Below the pieces are notes generated by a model that did no database searches, was not told the DNA's origin, and was given only the letters and a program-made list of their open reading frames with translations. From Polaribacter sp. IC066 (GTDB lineage Bacteria > Bacteroidota > Bacteroidia > Flavobacteriales > Flavobacteriaceae), in contig NZ_VORR01000015.1 of NCBI RefSeq assembly GCF_007997085.1, positions 1 through 64,000 of the forward strand: DNA of 64,000 nt, read 5' to 3'. The position numbers were made by a program, and so were the translations under genes. Below, piece after piece: positions 17,297 to 25,371 of this stretch (its first letter is position 1; every line of letters starts with the position of its first letter).

Positions 17297-18067
17297 CTAC
17301 TTTTTATAACAAACCGGAAGGATTTCTCCTTTCATTAAACAAAATCGTTCTAGTTTTTCTGGAGCGATTTTTTTTGTATAATCAATTTCATCAACCGTAA
17401 AACCTACAGAACGTAACTTCTCAAAATAATCTAAACCATAGACTCTTACATGGTCATATTGTCCGAATATTTTTGCGCGTTCTTTTTTGTCTATAATAGA
17501 ATCGTCTTCAAAAGTTGTTTTTCTTGTGATGTCTTGCGGAATTTGAAAAACACCAAATCCGCCTTTTTTTAGCACTCTAAATAATTCTTGTATTGCCTTG
17601 GTGTCATCCGTAATATGCTCTAAAACATGGTTGCAAAAAATAACATCAAAAGAATTGTCATCAAAAGGTAAATCGCAAATATCTGCTTTTATATCTGCAA
17701 TTGGCGATTCTAGGTCTGACGTTGTATAGTCAAGATTATCTTGGTTTCTAAAAATATCTAAAAAACATTGTTCTGGTGCAATGTGTAAAACTTTTAATTT
17801 TTTAGTTGATGTAAAGAAATCGGTGTCATCTCTTAAAAACAACCACATTAGTCGATGTCTTTCTAGGGATAAGGTTGATGGTGAAAGTGCGTTTTCACGT
17901 TGTTTTCCGTATCCATAAGGCAAAAACTTACGAAAGCTTTTTCCGTCTATAGGATCTGTGAATTTATTTCCTTTTAAAGATAGTGCGATTATTGGTCGCA
18001 CCAGGTAACTTGCCTTAATTAATAAGGGCCTTGGTATGGTGTTTAGGATGGATTTGAATATAGACAT
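17297..18067 (-). CDS. Class I SAM-dependent methyltransferase
   Basis: I choose the ATG at 18067 (MSIFKSILNTIPRPLLIKAS); an ATG seven codons upstream adds nothing conserved. The 256-residue protein contains motif I VLHIAPEQCFLDIF (HIAPE instead of a Gly-rich loop), DLESPIADIKADICDLPFDDNSFDVIFCNHVLEHI, and LKKGGFGVFQIPQ, as in the Methyltransf_11 type. The substrate is unknown; the N-terminal GYGKQRENALSP segment is shared by flavobacterial relatives annotated only as methyltransferases. The downstream side faces apbE convergently. Confidence 0.85.
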   Translation of the reverse strand: MSIFKSILNTIPRPLLIKASYLVRPIIALSLKGNKFTDPIDGKSFRKFLPYGYGKQRENALSPSTLSLERHRLMWLFLRDDTDFFTSTKKLKVLHIAPEQCFLDIFRNQDNLDYTTSDLESPIADIKADICDLPFDDNSFDVIFCNHVLEHITDDTKAIQELFRVLKKGGFGVFQIPQDITRKTTFEDDSIIDKKERAKIFGQYDHVRVYGLDYFEKLRSVGFTVDEIDYTKKIAPEKLERFCLMKGEILPVCYKK

Positions 18068-18072
18068 TGTTG

Positions 18073-18095
18073 TTTCGCGGAGTTGCACAGAGAGG
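18073..18095. repeat. Inverted copy of the repeat flanking the GxxExxY gene, left side
   Basis: Reads TTTCGCGGAGTTGCACAGAG. Its reverse complement has the CTCTGTG-CAACTCCGCGAAA pattern, the same vocabulary as the three copies on the other side of the GxxExxY gene, in opposite orientation. Confidence 0.5.
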
Positions 18096-18106
18096 TATTG
18101 AGTTTA

Positions 18107-18481
18107 TTAGGTGTTTATAAATCTTTTAATTCCATTTTTTAATAATTTTGTATTAAAATTAATCAGTAAGCCTAAAGGGTAGTTACCTAACTTCAAGTAT
18201 GTTAAAATTTGGGCATAATGAACGTCTGTAAACTTATCAATCGTTTTTAGTTCCAAAACAATTTTATTTTCTACAAGCAAGTCAATTCTATATCCGTGCT
18301 CTAATATTATATCTTTATAAATGATTGGCAACATTAATTCTTTTTTCACTTTTAGTCCAATCGATTTCAATTCATAAATTGTACATTCTTGATAAGCAGA
18401 TTCTAACAAACCAGGACCTAAAGCACGATGAACTTCGATAGCAGCACCAATTATTTTTTCTGTGATTTTGGTATCTTCCAT
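18107..18481 (-). CDS. GxxExxY family protein (PD-(D/E)XK-like fold)
   Basis: A 124-residue member of the GxxExxY family (PF13366). The name-giving motif is GLLESAY (Gly24, Glu27, Tyr30), preceded by IIGAAIEVHRALGPG. A nuclease-like core follows: Asp67 in YRIDLLV and Glu77-Leu-Lys79 in IVLELK, then QILTYLKLGNYPLGLLINF. The biochemical role is unknown. It is flanked by inverted short repeats (18073-18095 and 18545-18652), a setting in which such genes often occur and which suggests an insertion-like cassette between the methyltransferase and map. Confidence 0.9.
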   Translation of the reverse strand: MEDTKITEKIIGAAIEVHRALGPGLLESAYQECTIYELKSIGLKVKKELMLPIIYKDIILEHGYRIDLLVENKIVLELKTIDKFTDVHYAQILTYLKLGNYPLGLLINFNTKLLKNGIKRFINT

Positions 18482-18544
18482 AATTTACCATTCAGTTTCA
18501 ATAGTGAATAATAAAATAAAATTATTTTGAGAAATAAAAAATCT

Positions 18545-18652
18545 CTCTGCGAAACTCTTAACACCTATTCTAAATAATAACCTCTGCGAATCTCTGTGAA
18601 GCTCTTTTAAAAGTCAGGCAAAAATAAACTCTGCGAATCTCCGTGTAACACC
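18545..18652. repeat. Three imperfect direct repeats beside the GxxExxY gene
   Basis: Copies start at 18545 (CTCTGCGAAACTCTTAACACC), 18582 (CTCTGCGAATCTCTGTGAAG) and 18629 (CTCTGCGAATCTCCGTGTAA). The consensus is CTCTGCGAAnCTCyGTG. The G+C content exceeds the surrounding spacer. The last copy ends 4 bases before the end of map. Confidence 0.65.
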
Positions 18653-18655
18653 AAC

Positions 18656-19459
18656 CTACTGTCTAAACTCTTTCTCCTCGTCAGTAACAATCCCCAAAGC
18701 CTCATTTACATATTTAAAAGTAGAAAGTAATTCTGGTTTTCCGTTTACAATAGCAACATCGTGCTCAAAATGTGCAGAAGGTTTATTGTCTAACGTTGTT
18801 ATCGTCCAACCATCAGAATGTTGTCTTATTTTGTGAGTTCCCATATTGGTCATTGGTTCAATCGCAACTACCATTCCTTCTACAAATTTTTTACCTCTTC
18901 CTCTTTTACCATAATTTGGCATTTCTGGGTCTTCGTGCATTTTACGTCCTAATCCATGACCTACTAATTCTCTTACAACGCCATAGCCATGTTTTTCAGT
19001 AAAATTCTGAATGGCAAAACCAACATCACCAACTCTATTGCCGGCTTTAAATTCGCGAATACCAACATACAAACTTTCTTTGGTAACGTCTAATAATTTT
19101 TTAGTCTTGGCATCAATTTCGCCAACGGCAAAAGTATACGCATGATCGCCATAAAAACCATTCTTTAAAGCACCACAGTCTATAGAAATAATATCGCCTT
19201 CTTTTAAGGGTTCTTTAGTAGGGAATCCGTGAACAACTTGCGAATTCGGACTCATGCAAAGTGTGTTAGGGAAATCGTACAAGCCTAAAAACCCAGGGAT
19301 TGCGCCTTCTGATCTAATAAAATCTTCGGCAAGTTTGTCTAAATACAAAGTAGTTACACCTGGTTTTACTTCTTTGGCAAGCATTCCTAATGTTTTAGAA
19401 ACGATCAATGCGCTTTCGCGCATTATTTCTATTTCTTCTTTCGTTTTAATTTTAATCAT
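18656..19459 (-). CDS. map: Type I methionine aminopeptidase
   Basis: I choose the ATG at 19459 (MIKIKTKEEIEIMRES), giving 267 residues, the usual length; a frame extension of 21 residues upstream overlaps the promoter and is not protein-like. It removes the initiator methionine from nascent proteins in the cytoplasm using two metal ions. The five metal ligands are recognisable: Asp in SIDCGALKNG, Asp in YGDHAYTF, His in ELVGHGLGRKMHEDP, Glu in AIEPMTN and Glu in HFEHDVAI. Its promoter is 18 bases upstream. Essential in most bacteria. Confidence 0.95.
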   Translation of the reverse strand: MIKIKTKEEIEIMRESALIVSKTLGMLAKEVKPGVTTLYLDKLAEDFIRSEGAIPGFLGLYDFPNTLCMSPNSQVVHGFPTKEPLKEGDIISIDCGALKNGFYGDHAYTFAVGEIDAKTKKLLDVTKESLYVGIREFKAGNRVGDVGFAIQNFTEKHGYGVVRELVGHGLGRKMHEDPEMPNYGKRGRGKKFVEGMVVAIEPMTNMGTHKIRQHSDGWTITTLDNKPSAHFEHDVAIVNGKPELLSTFKYVNEALGIVTDEEKEFRQ

Positions 19460-19476
19460 TTTCAAAAATTGAGCTA

Positions 19477-19484
19477 CAAAGTTA
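19477..19484 (-). promoter_or_regulatory. -7 promoter element (TAacTTTG) of map
   Basis: Minus-strand TAACTTTG, 18 bases before the chosen map start. Its position inside the upstream frame extension supports the shorter start. Confidence 0.5.
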
Positions 19485-19627
19485 CTATATTTATTAGGAT
19501 TTATATCTTCGACGAAACACAAAGGTAGATAAAGCCTTGAAAGAAAGAAGACACAGATTATACCGATTTAATTGGTTTAATCTGTGAAATCTGTGTCAAA
19601 AAATAGTTTTTTTAAGGGAAAAACCTA

Positions 19628-20224
19628 TTAGCTTTTATCGTAAGAATGTTTGTAAGGTTGTTCTGTAACAATTTTAAGAATATCTTTTTCGATTGTTTCT
19701 CTTGGGTATTCTACATAGCGCCCAACTTCTTTGCCGTTTTTGTAAAAGATAAAAGTAGGAACTCTAATTAAATTAAAGCCTTCTTGTAAATTATCTGGAG
19801 TTCTTTTACTTTTGTTAACGGTAATCAATTCAAAATTATTTTGATCAAAACCAGTTTCATCTAAAATTTTATAAAAACGAGGCGTTTCTCTTCTACTATC
19901 TCCGCACCAAGTTGCCATAAAGCCTTTTATAGTATAACCTTTAAGTGCCTCGGTAAGTTTACCAATAGTTTCTTTATCGGTGTTGTATTCTGAATACCTA
20001 CTATTAAACCAAGTTTTAAAAGAGTCATCTGAAAAAGATTCTTTGTTAGCAATACCAATTAAATACCCATCAGTATTTTTTTTAGCCGTAATGATTCTGG
20101 GAGGCTGTTTAACTTCTTTTATGATTGCTTGTGTTGTTTCTGTCGTCTTGCTTTTTACTGCATTTTTGTTTGAATTACAGGCAGTAAAAAGTATTAATGA
20201 GAAAAAAAATAGGATGTTTTTCAT
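19628..20224 (-). CDS. Thioredoxin-like lipoprotein with a one-cysteine CGDS site
   Basis: A 198-residue lipoprotein (lipobox LFTAC, Cys16). The C-terminal ~110 residues are thioredoxin-like: FMATWCGDSRRETPRF, ELITVNKSK, then RVPTFIFYKNGKEVGRYVEYP with the cis-Pro. The active site is CGDS, lacking the second cysteine, so classic disulfide exchange is unlikely without another thiol; a monothiol or binding role is possible. The family is frequent in Flavobacteriia. It starts 2 bases after the gpmI stop, so the two are cotranscribed. Confidence 0.85.
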   Translation of the reverse strand: MKNILFFFSLILFTACNSNKNAVKSKTTETTQAIIKEVKQPPRIITAKKNTDGYLIGIANKESFSDDSFKTWFNSRYSEYNTDKETIGKLTEALKGYTIKGFMATWCGDSRRETPRFYKILDETGFDQNNFELITVNKSKRTPDNLQEGFNLIRVPTFIFYKNGKEVGRYVEYPRETIEKDILKIVTEQPYKHSYDKS

Positions 20225-20226
20225 AA

Positions 20227-21744
20227 TTATAAAAGTGATTTTTGTGTCATTTCTATTGGTTGTTCAACGCCAATAAGTTCTAATATTGTTGGCGCGATAT
20301 CGCCTAAAACGCCGCTTTTTATCGATTTTATAGTGTCATCAATTAAAATAAACGGAACAGGATTTGTTGTGTGTGCCGTGTGCGGAGATCCATCGGGATT
20401 CATCATTGTTTCACAATTTCCATGATCGGCAATTAGTAAAATAGAATATCCGTTTTCTAGACCCGTTTCTATGACTCTTTTTGCACAATTATCAACCGCT
20501 TCACAGGCTTTAATTGCTGCATCTAGCATTCCGGTATGCCCAACCATATCGCCATTTGCAAAATTTAAACAGACAAAATCTGCCTCGCCTTTCTCTAAAT
20601 CATCACACAAAGCATCTGTTAATTCATACGCAGACATTTCTGGTTTTAAATCATAGGTAGCTACTTTTGGCGAGTTTCTTAAAATACGAGATTCACCTTC
20701 AAAAGGAGCTTCTTGTCCGCCAGAAAAGAAAAATGTTACGTGAGGATATTTTTCTGTTTCCGCAATTCTAATTTGTTTTTTACCAGCTTTAGATAAAACT
20801 TCGCCCAATGTGTTTTTTATATTATCGCTGTTATAAATAACATTGATTCCTTTAAAGGAAGCATCATACAACGTCATGGTTGTAAAATATAACTTTAATT
20901 TTTTCATGTTAAATTCAGGGAAATCATTCTGGCACAAAGCATTTGTTAATTCCCTTCCTCTATCGGTTCTATAGTTAAAGAAAAGCACCGCATCGCCCTC
21001 TTTTATCTGCGCTTTTGGTGATCCGTTCTCATTGGTAATAATGATTGGTTTATGAAACTCATCAGTTAAACCCTTCTCATAATTCTGGTTGATGCTCGCA
21101 ATAATATCCGTAGTTTTAGTACCGACAGCATTTACAAGTCCGTCATAAGCTTTATGAACACGTTCCCATCTATTATCTCTATCCATCGCATAATAGCGCC
21201 CAGTAACAGTCGCTAATTCGCCAGTACTTTCTTTCATGTATTCTTGGATGTCATTGATAAAAAATGCGCCCGATTTAGGATCGCAATCTCTACCATCTGT
21301 AAAGGCATGTAAAAACAAATTATCAATTTCTTGCTCTTTGGCAACGTCTAACAATCCTTTGATGTGATCTATATGTGCATGGATACCGCCGTTAGAAACC
21401 AAACCCAATAAATGAACACTTTTGTTATTTTCTTTGGCATATTTAAAAGTATCTAACAATACTTTTTCTTGCCCTAAAGTTTTTTCTTTAACCGCTTTAT
21501 TAATTCTCGCCAAATTTTGATACACAATTCTACCAGCGCCTAAATTCATGTGCCCAACTTCAGAATTGCCCATCTGCCCTTCGGGTAAACCAACATGTTC
21601 GCCGTCGGTTCTTAATTCTGCATTTGGGTATTTGTTATATAAAGAGTTGATAAAGGGTGTTTTAGCATTGTAAATGGCAGATACTTTTGGGTCTTGTGTA
21701 ATGCCCCATCCATCTAGAATCATTAAGATAACTTTCTTGTTCAT
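20227..21744 (-). CDS. gpmI: 2,3-bisphosphoglycerate-independent phosphoglycerate mutase
   Basis: A 505-residue glycolytic enzyme interconverting 3- and 2-phosphoglycerate with two Mn ions. The alkaline-phosphatase-like core shows DGWG (metal Asp11) and nucleophile Ser61 in GQMGNSEVGHMNLGAGR; later metal motifs are MDRDNRWERV, FANGDMVGHTG and IADHGNCETM, and the C-terminus has HTAHTTNPVPFI. Full length, no breaks. First gene of a two-gene unit with the thioredoxin-like lipoprotein. The region upstream to 22115 has only a near-match to a -7 box (TACTTTTA at about 21762). Confidence 0.95.
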   Translation of the reverse strand: MNKKVILMILDGWGITQDPKVSAIYNAKTPFINSLYNKYPNAELRTDGEHVGLPEGQMGNSEVGHMNLGAGRIVYQNLARINKAVKEKTLGQEKVLLDTFKYAKENNKSVHLLGLVSNGGIHAHIDHIKGLLDVAKEQEIDNLFLHAFTDGRDCDPKSGAFFINDIQEYMKESTGELATVTGRYYAMDRDNRWERVHKAYDGLVNAVGTKTTDIIASINQNYEKGLTDEFHKPIIITNENGSPKAQIKEGDAVLFFNYRTDRGRELTNALCQNDFPEFNMKKLKLYFTTMTLYDASFKGINVIYNSDNIKNTLGEVLSKAGKKQIRIAETEKYPHVTFFFSGGQEAPFEGESRILRNSPKVATYDLKPEMSAYELTDALCDDLEKGEADFVCLNFANGDMVGHTGMLDAAIKACEAVDNCAKRVIETGLENGYSILLIADHGNCETMMNPDGSPHTAHTTNPVPFILIDDTIKSIKSGVLGDIAPTILELIGVEQPIEMTQKSLL

Positions 21745-22115
21745 TTCTATGTTTTATAGTGTAAAAGTAGGGAATATTTTAACGACATTTTTAAAAGTTC
21801 ACGAAACCGATACCGTAAATACTTTAGATAAAAGTAGTAGTAAACACACTATTATTTTTTCTGTTTTTTAAAGGAAACGATTTACTAATTTTTTAGGTTG
21901 CTAAGATGTTGCCTTTTTATCAACATATAACGCGACCCTTTTTTCTTGACTAATTTCTTTTAGCATTTTAAAAACTAAAAGGTCCGTAGGTATTGTCGAA
22001 GTATAATTTGATTTTTGAATTCGTTCTCATTATGAATTCAATCTTTAACAAGAAATAAGGAACGCATCTATTACAAAATCCGTAATTTTACCCAGTAAAT
22101 TCTAGTATATCTACA
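21745..22115. other. Divergent intergenic region, gpmI / aromatic amino acid hydroxylase
   Basis: About 370 bases between divergent genes. It must hold both promoters; possible -7 boxes are weak (TACTTTTA toward gpmI, TAATTTTA at about 22083 toward the hydroxylase). No gene, hairpin or repeat stands out. Confidence 0.35.
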
Positions 22116-23861
22116 ATGAAAACCCATTTTGAATTAAATGCAGTAACTAAAAAGTTACCCCAACATTTGCACAAGTTTATTGTAAAACAGCCTTATGAAG
22201 AATATACTTCTCAAAACCAGGCAGTTTGGCGTTACGTAATGCGTATAAATGTTGATTACTTGAGTAAAGTTGCCCATAAATCATACATGCCAGGGTTAGA
22301 AAAAACTGGCATTTCTTTTGAAAACATTCCGCATATGGAGGGAATGAATAGAATTTTAAAAGAAATTGGTTGGGCTGCAGTTTCGGTAGATGGTTTTATT
22401 CCGCCAAATGCATTTATGGAGTTTCAAGCGTATAATGTTTTAGTGATTGCGTCAGACATGCGAACTATAAATCATATAGAATATACACCCGCGCCAGATA
22501 TTATTCATGAAGCTGCTGGGCATGCACCTATTATTGCAAATCCAGAATATTCTGAATACTTAAGGCGTTTTGGTGAAATTGGTAGCAAAGCAATTTCATC
22601 TGCCAAAGATTATGAAATGTATGAGGCAATCCGACTTTTATCAATCTTAAAAGAAAACCCAAACGCAACTGCAGAGCAAATTGATGAAGCACAAGAAAAA
22701 GTAGAATGGTTGCAAGATAATATGGGCGAATTGTCTGAAATGGCACAAATTAGAAATTTGCACTGGTGGTCTGTAGAATATGGTTTAATTGGTCGTTTAG
22801 AAAACCCTAAAATATACGGAGCAGGTTTACTTTCTTCAATCGGAGAAAGTGCTTGGTGCATGCAAAATGATGTAAAAAAAGTAGCCTATTCTCTAGATGC
22901 TGCAACTGTTAATTTTGATATTACAAAGCCGCAACCTCAATTATTTGTAACCCCAGATTTTGCTTATTTAAGTTTGGTTTTAGACGAGTTTGCAAACACA
23001 ATGGCTTTAAGAAACGGAGGTTTAAAAGGAATTGAAAAGCTTGTGAAATCTGAAAGTTTAGGAACCATAGAATTAACAACTGGCATTCAAATATCGGGTG
23101 TTTTTACCAATGTTATTCCGCATAAAAATAATAAGGTTGCTTATTTTCAAACAACAGGTAAAACAGCGTTATCGAACCGAGATAAAGAATTAATTGGGCA
23201 TGGTATTACAAGTCATGCTGCTGGTTTTGGGAGTCCGGTTGGTAAATTAAAAGGAATTAATTTACCGATTGAAGACATGAGTCCTAGAGATTTAAAAGCA
23301 TACGGAATTTACGAAGGCGAATTTATGACTTTAGAGTTTGAAAGCGGTATTATTGTAAAAGGAAAAGCAATTACGGGCACAAGAGATTTAAGAGGTAAAA
23401 TACTAATTATTACTTTTGATGAATGCACGGTTACCTACAAAGAAGAGGTTTTATTTAAACCTGAGTGGGGTATTTTTGATATGGCAATTGGTAAAGCAGT
23501 AATTTCTGCTTATTCAGGTGCCGCAGATATTGCTTCTTTTGAGGATGCTAGTAAAGTTTCTGATATAAAAACTCATAAAATAACCTATTCTGAAACGGCC
23601 CAAGAACTCTATTCTTTATACAGTGACGTAAAAAAAATGCGGGAAGAAGATACCGTAACCGAAGAAAAGATACTAGCAATATTTAATCAATTAAAATTGA
23701 ATTTTGCAAGTGATTGGTTATTGTTTTTAGAGTTGTATGAGTTAGCTTTGAAAAACGATTTTTCTATAAAATCTGCTATTTTAAGCATTTTAAAAGCGTT
23801 AAAAAGTAATAAAAGTTACACAAAGCTTATTGAAAATGGTTTAAGTTTGCATGAATTATAA
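22116..23861 (+). CDS. Biopterin-dependent aromatic amino acid hydroxylase with long C-terminal extension
   Basis: A 581-residue protein. The first ~290 residues are the aromatic amino acid hydroxylase domain: Fe ligands His131 and His136 in IIHEAAGHAPII and Glu221 in WWSVEYGLIG, plus the pterin/substrate region GLLSSIGESAW. It probably converts phenylalanine to tyrosine, as in PhhA. The C-terminal ~290 residues have no domain I recognise (EFESGIIVKGKAITGTRD, then an acidic helical tail), a two-part layout typical of flavobacterial members. It is followed 9 bases later by a rhodanese gene. Confidence 0.88.
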   Translation: MKTHFELNAVTKKLPQHLHKFIVKQPYEEYTSQNQAVWRYVMRINVDYLSKVAHKSYMPGLEKTGISFENIPHMEGMNRILKEIGWAAVSVDGFIPPNAFMEFQAYNVLVIASDMRTINHIEYTPAPDIIHEAAGHAPIIANPEYSEYLRRFGEIGSKAISSAKDYEMYEAIRLLSILKENPNATAEQIDEAQEKVEWLQDNMGELSEMAQIRNLHWWSVEYGLIGRLENPKIYGAGLLSSIGESAWCMQNDVKKVAYSLDAATVNFDITKPQPQLFVTPDFAYLSLVLDEFANTMALRNGGLKGIEKLVKSESLGTIELTTGIQISGVFTNVIPHKNNKVAYFQTTGKTALSNRDKELIGHGITSHAAGFGSPVGKLKGINLPIEDMSPRDLKAYGIYEGEFMTLEFESGIIVKGKAITGTRDLRGKILIITFDECTVTYKEEVLFKPEWGIFDMAIGKAVISAYSGAADIASFEDASKVSDIKTHKITYSETAQELYSLYSDVKKMREEDTVTEEKILAIFNQLKLNFASDWLLFLELYELALKNDFSIKSAILSILKALKSNKSYTKLIENGLSLHEL

Positions 23862-23870
23862 AGAAATCAC

Positions 23871-24185
23871 ATGGGTTTATTTGACATGTTTAAAAAAAAA
23901 GATATGAGTGTTGAGATTAAAGAGTATTTAGAAAAAGATGCGGTTGTTTTAGATGTTAGAACATTAGTGGAGTGGAATGACGGTCATACAGACGGTGCAA
24001 AGCATATTGTCTTAAACTTAATTCCTGTTGAGATTGATAAAATAAAAGCTTGGAAAAAACCTGTAATTGCAGTCTGTAAAAGCGGAGGCAGAAGCGGGCA
24101 AGCAGCACAATTTTTAAAGCAACACGGTATTGACGTAATTAATGGAGGTCCTTGGCAAAATGTGGATCAGTTTATAGAAAAATAG
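23871..24185 (+). CDS. Single-domain rhodanese
   Basis: A 104-residue rhodanese-fold protein, cytoplasmic. DVRTLVEWNDGHTDGAKHIVLN is the CH2A-like region and Cys69 lies in the active loop VCKSGGRSG. It likely transfers sulfane sulfur or acts as a thiol carrier. It begins 9 bases after the hydroxylase stop, so it is probably translated from the same mRNA; no functional link is evident. Confidence 0.9.
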   Translation: MGLFDMFKKKDMSVEIKEYLEKDAVVLDVRTLVEWNDGHTDGAKHIVLNLIPVEIDKIKAWKKPVIAVCKSGGRSGQAAQFLKQHGIDVINGGPWQNVDQFIEK

Positions 24186-24191
24186 ATTTTT

Positions 24192-25145
24192 TTAAAAGTT
24201 GATAAAAGGAAATTGTTGTTGTATGTTTTTCTTTTTAACAGCTAACTTTTCTAAAAATTGTTGATGCTCGCTAGATTTTTCATTAAAAGATCTATGCAGT
24301 ATTCCGCGCTGAATAACATCAATTTCTTTCATAGTTTTTGATGCTTCGTTAGAAAACCAAGTAGATACAAGTTTTTCCCAAATATAATTGATGGCAGTTG
24401 TATTTGGGTGTATCATATCTTCGGCATAAAAACGGTAGTCTCTTAATTCATCCATCATAATTTCATAGCTAGAGAAATAACTACTATTTCTTTGAGCGCG
24501 GTTTATATGTTGGTGTATTGCTGCAATTAAATGCGCTTTACTTTGTGCGTTTTCTGTAAAGCCATCTTTTAAATGTCTAACAGGAGAAACGGTAAACACC
24601 ACCTGTACATTTTTATTTACAGATCTTATAAGGGTACTAATTGTTTTTAGACTTTCGGTAATTTCATCAACAGATAACAACTCTTTTGAGAATTTTTTCT
24701 GCGGAATTTTATGACAGTTTGCAACAATTTTATTGGTTTCTATCAAACGATATACCCAACCAGTTCCTAGCGTAATCAATAGATGGCTTGCTTTTTTTAG
24801 CTTTTTATTTGTTGTTAAAACGTGTGTATTTAAGGTGTTTAATACTTCATTTTTAGCAGTAGAACTTACACTAGAATGTGCATCAAAACAATGCCAGCGC
24901 TCGTTTTGAAAAATAATGTCTTTTTCTGTAAACATTTTTTTATCAATAACATTCTTTATAAAAGTTTCTATTGCTTTTGGATGAAAAAGAATGCCAAAAG
25001 GATTCTGACACGTTTGAAATTTAAAGTACTGAAGTTTATGGCCAATATTTTCAGAAAAACAAGAACCTAATAACAACAATTTCGAATTGTAATCAATAAG
25101 GTTTTCAGTTTTTTTGTTAAGTGGAATTTGAGTCTGAAGTTTCAT
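24192..25145 (-). CDS. GSCFA domain protein
   Basis: A 317-residue protein of the GSCFA family (PF08885), named after the motif seen here as LLLGSCFSENIGHKL (about 28-42), followed by NPFGILFHPKAIE. The family is related to SGNH hydrolases: GSCFS would supply the nucleophile, a HLLITLGTGW-like stretch lies near 120-130, and DMIHPNT near the end resembles the catalytic Asp-His block. The substrate is unknown. Convergent with the rhodanese gene, 6 bases apart. Confidence 0.88.
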   Translation of the reverse strand: MKLQTQIPLNKKTENLIDYNSKLLLLGSCFSENIGHKLQYFKFQTCQNPFGILFHPKAIETFIKNVIDKKMFTEKDIIFQNERWHCFDAHSSVSSTAKNEVLNTLNTHVLTTNKKLKKASHLLITLGTGWVYRLIETNKIVANCHKIPQKKFSKELLSVDEITESLKTISTLIRSVNKNVQVVFTVSPVRHLKDGFTENAQSKAHLIAAIHQHINRAQRNSSYFSSYEIMMDELRDYRFYAEDMIHPNTTAINYIWEKLVSTWFSNEASKTMKEIDVIQRGILHRSFNEKSSEHQQFLEKLAVKKKNIQQQFPFINF

Positions 25146-25228
25146 TACACCTTAAATTTCTAATATAAAATCAATTTATTTTTTTGCAAGATTTATAATT
25201 GATGCTGGTAATGCATTTTTTTTCATAC

Positions 25229-25348
25229 TTATCGATTATCAAACAGAAAAGAACTAGCACACCAAATGCCAAAACCAGAAAGAATTAAAACGATAACAAT
25301 CATGAAAAGAACCATTACAAATACAAGTTTTTGTTTAATTTTTGTCAA
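25229..25348 (-). CDS. Possible 39-residue single-pass membrane protein
   Basis: In the gap between alaS and the GSCFA gene, on the same strand as both, a frame starting with TTG at 25348 reads TKIKQKLVFVMVLFMIVIVLI then a short CASSFLFDNR tail. It has a basic N-terminus and one strong hydrophobic helix. It would be 24 bases after the alaS stop. The non-ATG start and short length keep confidence low. Confidence 0.33.
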   Translation of the reverse strand: MTKIKQKLVFVMVLFMIVIVLILSGFGIWCASSFLFDNR

Positions 25349-25371
25349 ATCAAATACATTTATCTAAACGA

